Assembly: GCA_966095595.1 (NCBI GenBank)
Contig: CBHTUB010000221.1
Coordinates: 1 to 9,567, forward strand
Reading direction: 5' to 3'
From: Chryseosolibacter sp966095595
GTDB lineage: Bacteria; Bacteroidota; Bacteroidia; Cytophagales; Cyclobacteriaceae
DNA length: 9,567 nucleotides
Position 1 is the stretch's first letter; the number at the start of each line of letters is the position of its first letter. Shown here piece by piece: positions 6,692 to 9,567 of this stretch. Both the position numbers and the translations under genes were made by a program. The notes below the pieces were generated by a model. It was not told the origin of the DNA. It saw only the letters and a program-made list of their open reading frames with translations, and did not search any database.

Positions 6692-6721
6692 TAAATTTAA
6701 ATAACTCCACTACTTTACAAT
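6692..6721 (-). promoter_or_regulatory. putative promoter of H1-like gene
   Basis: TAAATTTA (6692-6699, itself a palindrome) matches TAnnTTTG at 7 of 8 positions. ATTG on the minus strand (6718-6721) stands 18 bases upstream as a weak -33 box. CACTA-N8-TAGTG (6708-6725) spans the upstream element and could be an operator. In the 75-base leader the minus strand carries CAAACCAAC (6646-6654) and CAAAACCAAC (6624-6633), a direct repeat 22 bases apart. All are pattern matches only. Confidence 0.4.
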
Positions 6722-6725
6722 AGTG

Positions 6726-7043
6726 ATTATAGTAAAATTTTTAATCGATGGCAAAAGAGAGGCTCATCATTTAACGAAATCTTTCGACGAGCCGGGTCTA
6801 TTCAAGGCTTAAGATCAGCACATCGGTGGGGTCTCTACGCTTGCCTGTCGTAGCTTTAGCGAGAAGGCATGACCACCTCAGCGGGATGGAATGGATGGTC
6901 CTGGATTGATCGATGAACCTCGGCCGTCAGGGTTCCGCAGGTCTGCAAAACACTCTGAGCGTAGACAGAATACGAGGAATGACAGGCCTTTATCCTGACA
7001 AAATTCGGTATTATGGCAGGGGCTGTGCAGAGTTGTTCGCAAG
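6726..7043. other. gene-free stretch upstream of H1-like gene, no gene recognised
   Basis: This stretch lies between the H1-like promoter region and the ABC-F terminator. No frame with a start codon and protein-like content was found. Two open minus-strand frames without usable ATG starts cross it. Short inverted repeats are present: CTACG/CGTAG (6835-6839 with 6849-6853), and the overlapping alternative TGCCT/AGGCA (6842-6846 with 6865-6869). There is no heptamer array here, unlike the other three long gaps. It may be decayed sequence or hold a small RNA; neither can be shown. Confidence 0.5.
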
Positions 7044-7071
7044 AAAAAAGCCCTTCGGAGGGAAGGGCTTT
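7044..7071 (-). terminator. intrinsic terminator of ABC-F gene
   Basis: AAAGCCCTT (7047-7055) pairs perfectly with AAGGGCTTT (7063-7071), and C7056-G7062 extends the stem to 10 bp with a GGAGG loop. On the minus strand the stem runs into six T residues (7049-7044). It lies 22 bases beyond the stop codon of the ABC-F gene. Confidence 0.92.
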
Positions 7072-7093
7072 GTGAAATATGTTTCGAGGCAGG

Positions 7094-8713
7094 CTAGGCG
7101 TAGAGTGCTTCCTTCTGCTCGGCCACCTTCTCGTTCTCTATGTACTCATCATACGTCATGAGCTTGTCGATAAAGCCGTTTGGTGTGATCTCGATGATGC
7201 GGTTCGCAACGGTCTGCGTGAACTCGTGGTCATGGGAGGTGAACAACACCGTTCCCGGGAAGTCTTTCAGGGCGTTGTTGAAGGCCGTGATCGACTCGAG
7301 ATCGAGGTGGTTCGTCGGCTCGTCAAGGATCAGGAGATTGGCGCCGGTGAGCATCATCCTGGAGATCATGCATCGCATCTTTTCTCCTCCTGACAACACG
7401 TTGGCCTTCTTGAATACCTCCTCGCCTGAGAAGAGCATTTTGCCAAGGAACCCACGGATATAAACCTCGTCTTTATTCTCTTCCTCGGCATATTGCCTCA
7501 GCCAGTCGATGAGGTTATCGTCGGTATTGAAGTACTTTTCGTTGTTGGCCGGCAGGTAGGCAGGTGTTATCGTCTGGCCGAACCTGAACTCGCCGGTCGT
7601 GGGTTTTAGCTCACCCATCAGGATCTGGAACAGCGAGGTTATTGCCAGGCCCTGCTTGCTGAGGAATGCGATCTTGTCTCCCTTGTTGACAAAAATGTCC
7701 AGATTTTTGAAGAGCGTCTCTCCGTTCAGGTCATAGCTGAGGTTCTCGATCTGGAGGATCTGGTCTCCGGCAGTTCGCTTCTGCTGGTAGATGATCGCAG
7801 GGTACCTTCTGTTTGAAGGCTGGATATCGTCCAGATTGATCTTTTCAAGAAGCTTTCTGCGGCTTGTTGCCTGCTTTGATTTGGAAGCGTTGGCGCTGAA
7901 CCGGGCGATGAACTCCATGAGCTCCTTGCGCTTGTCCTCGGCCTTCTTATTGGCGGCAGAGCGCTGCTGGAGGGCAAGCTGGCTCGACTGGTACCAGAAC
8001 GTATAGTTACCGGTGAACAGCCTGATCTGCTTGAAGTCGATGTCGACCACGTGTGTGCAGACGGTGTCAAGGAAGTGTCTGTCGTGCGATACGACGATCA
8101 CCGTATTCTTGAACTCAAGTAAGAAATCCTCAAGCCAGCCGATCGTTTGAAGATCAAGGTCGTTGGTAGGTTCGTCGAGGATCAGGATATCGGGGTTACC
8201 GTAGATGGCCTGGGCCAGCAGCACACGGACCTTCTGATTCCCTGAAAGCTCCTTCATGAGCTTGTAATGATCCTCTTCCGGAATGCCGAGGCCGCTCAGC
8301 AGGGCAGCAGCATCCGATTGTGCGTTCCAGCCATTCATCTCTGAAAATTCATGTTCAAGCTCGGAAGCCTTTATTCCATCTTCTTCTGAAAAATCAGGCT
8401 TTGCGTAAATGGCGTCTTTCTCCTGCATCAGGTTCCAGAGCCTGGAATGGCCCATGATCACAGTATCCAGCACAGGCACCTCATCGAACTGATAGTGGTT
8501 CTGACGGAGTACCGCCATACGTTTTCCCGGTTCGATGCTGACGTGACCGCTGGTAGGGTCGATGTCTCCCGCAAGGATCTTCAGAAAGGTAGATTTACCG
8601 GCTCCGTTCGCTCCGATTACGCCATAGCAATTGCCAGGCGTGAATTTCATGTCCACCTGGTCGAATAATACACGCTTTCCGAACTGGAGTGATAAGTTAT
8701 TTACTGCAATCAT
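7094..8713 (-). CDS. ABC-F family ATPase, YbiT type
   Basis: Soluble protein of 539 residues with two ATP-binding cassettes and no membrane domain; ABC-F proteins bind the ribosome and modulate translation. Cassette 1 has Walker A GANGAGKST (34-42), signature LSGNQ (156-160), Walker B ILILDEP with Glu181 and the H-loop SHD (209-211). The interdomain linker includes FSANASKSKQATSRRK (272-287), as in E. coli YbiT (about 530 residues). Cassette 2 has signature LSGGE (440-444), Walker B LLILDEP with Glu465 and SHD (493-495). In place of a Walker A it has LSKQGLAITS (351-360), with no GxxGxGKS/T. Similar loss is, from memory, usual in Bacteroidota homologues. There is no resistance-type leader or long interdomain arm, so a housekeeping translation role is more likely than antibiotic protection. 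It has its own promoter (8737-8767), overlapping repeat C, and a strong terminator (7044-7071). Confidence 0.93.
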   Translation of the reverse strand: MIAVNNLSLQFGKRVLFDQVDMKFTPGNCYGVIGANGAGKSTFLKILAGDIDPTSGHVSIEPGKRMAVLRQNHYQFDEVPVLDTVIMGHSRLWNLMQEKDAIYAKPDFSEEDGIKASELEHEFSEMNGWNAQSDAAALLSGLGIPEEDHYKLMKELSGNQKVRVLLAQAIYGNPDILILDEPTNDLDLQTIGWLEDFLLEFKNTVIVVSHDRHFLDTVCTHVVDIDFKQIRLFTGNYTFWYQSSQLALQQRSAANKKAEDKRKELMEFIARFSANASKSKQATSRRKLLEKINLDDIQPSNRRYPAIIYQQKRTAGDQILQIENLSYDLNGETLFKNLDIFVNKGDKIAFLSKQGLAITSLFQILMGELKPTTGEFRFGQTITPAYLPANNEKYFNTDDNLIDWLRQYAEEENKDEVYIRGFLGKMLFSGEEVFKKANVLSGGEKMRCMISRMMLTGANLLILDEPTNHLDLESITAFNNALKDFPGTVLFTSHDHEFTQTVANRIIEITPNGFIDKLMTYDEYIENEKVAEQKEALYA

Positions 8714-8736
8714 GTTGTTGTGAAAAGATCAAGCTG

Positions 8737-8767
8737 CAAAGATACGCCTCCGATTCCAGATTTCAGA
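8737..8767 (-). promoter_or_regulatory. putative promoter of ABC-F gene
   Basis: TATCTTTG on the minus strand (8737-8744) is a full match to TAnnTTTG and ends 23 bases before the ATG. With a 19-base spacer the -33 position is TCTG (8764-8767), which lies inside the heptamer units of repeat C. The -7 box is convincing; the -33 half is weak. Confidence 0.5.
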
Positions 8768-8824
8768 CTCCAAATTTCAGATTACGCCAAACAATTTGAG
8801 ATCTGAAATCCTGAAATATGAAAT
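8753..8824. repeat. heptamer-phased inverted repeat C
   Basis: The left arm is ATTCCAG, ATTTCAG, ACTCCAA and ATTTCAG in unbroken 7-bp phase (8753-8780). The right arm, read on the minus strand from 8824, is ATTTCAT, ATTTCAG, one extra G, ATTTCAG and ATCTCAA (8824-8796). The best stem is a perfect 9-bp pair, ATTTCAGAT (8774-8782) with ATCTGAAAT (8801-8809). AGATTTCA (8758-8765) also pairs with TGAAATCT (8819-8826). The array begins at the base after the mtgA stop codon and runs into the ABC-F promoter, so it fills the whole co-directional gap apart from the promoter and leader. No T-tract follows it in either direction. Confidence 0.75.
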
Positions 8825-9547
8825 CTATTTCGACTCGCGTTTTCCTTTGGCCTTCTGGCCCACCAGCAGAATATTAATTTGTTCGTCAGGGCCCAGGTTG
8901 TTCATTTGCTGCTGCACCCAGGGGTAACGTTTCTTTACCCGCGACGATAAAGGCTTAATGGTATATATCTTGGGATTGGGAAGGCAGGCAGCGATCATGG
9001 CGGCTTCGCTCTGGCGGAGCTTTTTAGCCGGTTTCCTGAAGTATTTCTGAGAGGCGGCTTCAATGCCGAAAACACCTTTGCCCATCTCGGCCACATTCAG
9101 GTAAACTTCCAGGATCCGCTTTTTACCCCACACCAGCTCGATCATAAAGGTGAAATACACTTCCAGCCCCTTACGGAAATACGACCTGCCGTTCCAGAGG
9201 AATACGTTCTTGGCTACCTGCTGGCTGATGGTGGAAGCACCGCGAATGCGCTTAGGCCTTTTCTGATTGTGCTCCATGGCCTTGCCGATGCTTTTCCAGT
9301 CGAAGCCATTGTGTACCGGAAATAATTGATCTTCGGCAGCGATCACGGCTAGCCCTGCATTCGGGGAGATCTCTTCGAGCGGAACGTAGTCGCGTGTAAG
9401 CCCGTCACCACTTATCCAGCTTCCAAGCTGCACCGTTGTGATGGGAGGGAACACCCACTTGAGAATCACAATGTAGATCAGCTGGGCTGTGAACAGGATG
9501 ATGAAGGTCTTTTTAGCAATGATCCAGCAACGCTTTAACAATTCCAT
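8825..9547 (-). CDS. mtgA: monofunctional biosynthetic peptidoglycan transglycosylase
   Basis: GT51 glycosyltransferase that polymerises lipid II into glycan strands at the periplasmic face of the inner membrane, without a transpeptidase domain. The 240-residue length suits MtgA. One transmembrane segment is visible at about 13-32 (TFIILFTAQLIYIVIL). The conserved motifs follow in order: EDQLFPVHNGFD (72-83) with the catalytic Glu72, RGASTISQQVAKNVFLW (102-118), RKGLE (125-129) with the second conserved Glu129, and KRILEVYLNVAEMGKGVFGI (143-162). The Lys/Arg-rich C-terminus (KAKGKRESK) is unremarkable. The ATG at 9547 is the only in-frame start visible; an ATG at 9554 is in another frame. The stop codon is TAG, and repeat C starts on the next base, so no ordinary intrinsic terminator follows. 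It is on the same strand as the ABC-F gene with a 111-bp gap. Confidence 0.96.
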   Translation of the reverse strand: MELLKRCWIIAKKTFIILFTAQLIYIVILKWVFPPITTVQLGSWISGDGLTRDYVPLEEISPNAGLAVIAAEDQLFPVHNGFDWKSIGKAMEHNQKRPKRIRGASTISQQVAKNVFLWNGRSYFRKGLEVYFTFMIELVWGKKRILEVYLNVAEMGKGVFGIEAASQKYFRKPAKKLRQSEAAMIAACLPNPKIYTIKPLSSRVKKRYPWVQQQMNNLGPDEQINILLVGQKAKGKRESK

Positions 9548-9567
9548 CGCGCATGAAGTAGGGTGAC

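Noticed and set aside
6856..7095. Long open minus-strand frame without stops running out of the ABC-F region
   Set aside because: The only in-frame ATG seen is four codons from the stop, and the frame includes the terminator hairpin, so it is not a gene.
6913..7161. Plus-strand open frame of 82 codons
   Set aside because: It reads through the ABC-F terminator hairpin and into the antisense of the ABC-F gene.
8753..8824. Possibility that repeat C is a standard intrinsic terminator for mtgA
   Set aside because: Although it follows the stop codon and can form a 9-bp stem, no T-tract follows the stem on the minus strand, and the stem is A/T-rich.

Overview
The window looks like ordinary chromosome from a member of the Bacteroidota, probably Cytophagales or Chitinophagales. 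The evidence is a sensor kinase with a secreted TPR region of a type common in that phylum, a YbiT-type ABC-F protein with the phylum's odd second nucleotide site, and a lysine/alanine-rich histone H1-like protein. Most genes also lack Shine-Dalgarno sequences and carry promoter-like sites close to the Bacteroidota pattern TTTG-N19/20-TAnnTTTG. The base composition is roughly balanced. I see no insertion sequence, tRNA, rRNA, CRISPR array or phage gene.

Layout. Positions 1-3145, all on the minus strand, hold a prohibitin-like SPFH membrane protein (2327-3145), citrate synthase gltA (947-2236), an acyl-CoA-binding protein (669-932) and the start of rsmE (1-668, cut by the window edge). The last three are packed as an operon: 14 bp between the first pair, and the rsmE GTG directly follows the TAA of the acyl-CoA-binding protein gene. 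A 345-bp divergent region (3146-3490) separates this block from an 858-residue TPR sensor histidine kinase on the plus strand (3491-6067). That gene converges on an H1-like DNA-binding protein (6260-6616, minus). After a gene-poor stretch (6617-7093) come a YbiT-type ABC-F ATPase (7094-8713, minus) and the peptidoglycan glycosyltransferase mtgA (8825-9547, minus).

The genes are mainly housekeeping: TCA-cycle entry, acyl-CoA handling, 16S rRNA modification, ribosome-associated ATPase, murein polymerisation and nucleoid packaging, plus one orphan sensor kinase with no response regulator nearby.

The least expected signal lies between the genes. Three intergenic regions (3273-3348, 6081-6196, 8753-8824) each hold a hairpin-forming element whose two arms are runs of degenerate 7-bp units, one arm being the inverted counterpart of the other. 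The first two share a unit close to YCAATRG. The third uses ATTTCAG. The three sit in a divergent, a convergent and a co-directional gap, so they cannot all be simple terminators or promoter parts. This may be a family of heptamer-phased intergenic elements. Two conventional intrinsic terminators (6197-6226 and 7044-7071) are separate from them, although the first directly abuts the second array.
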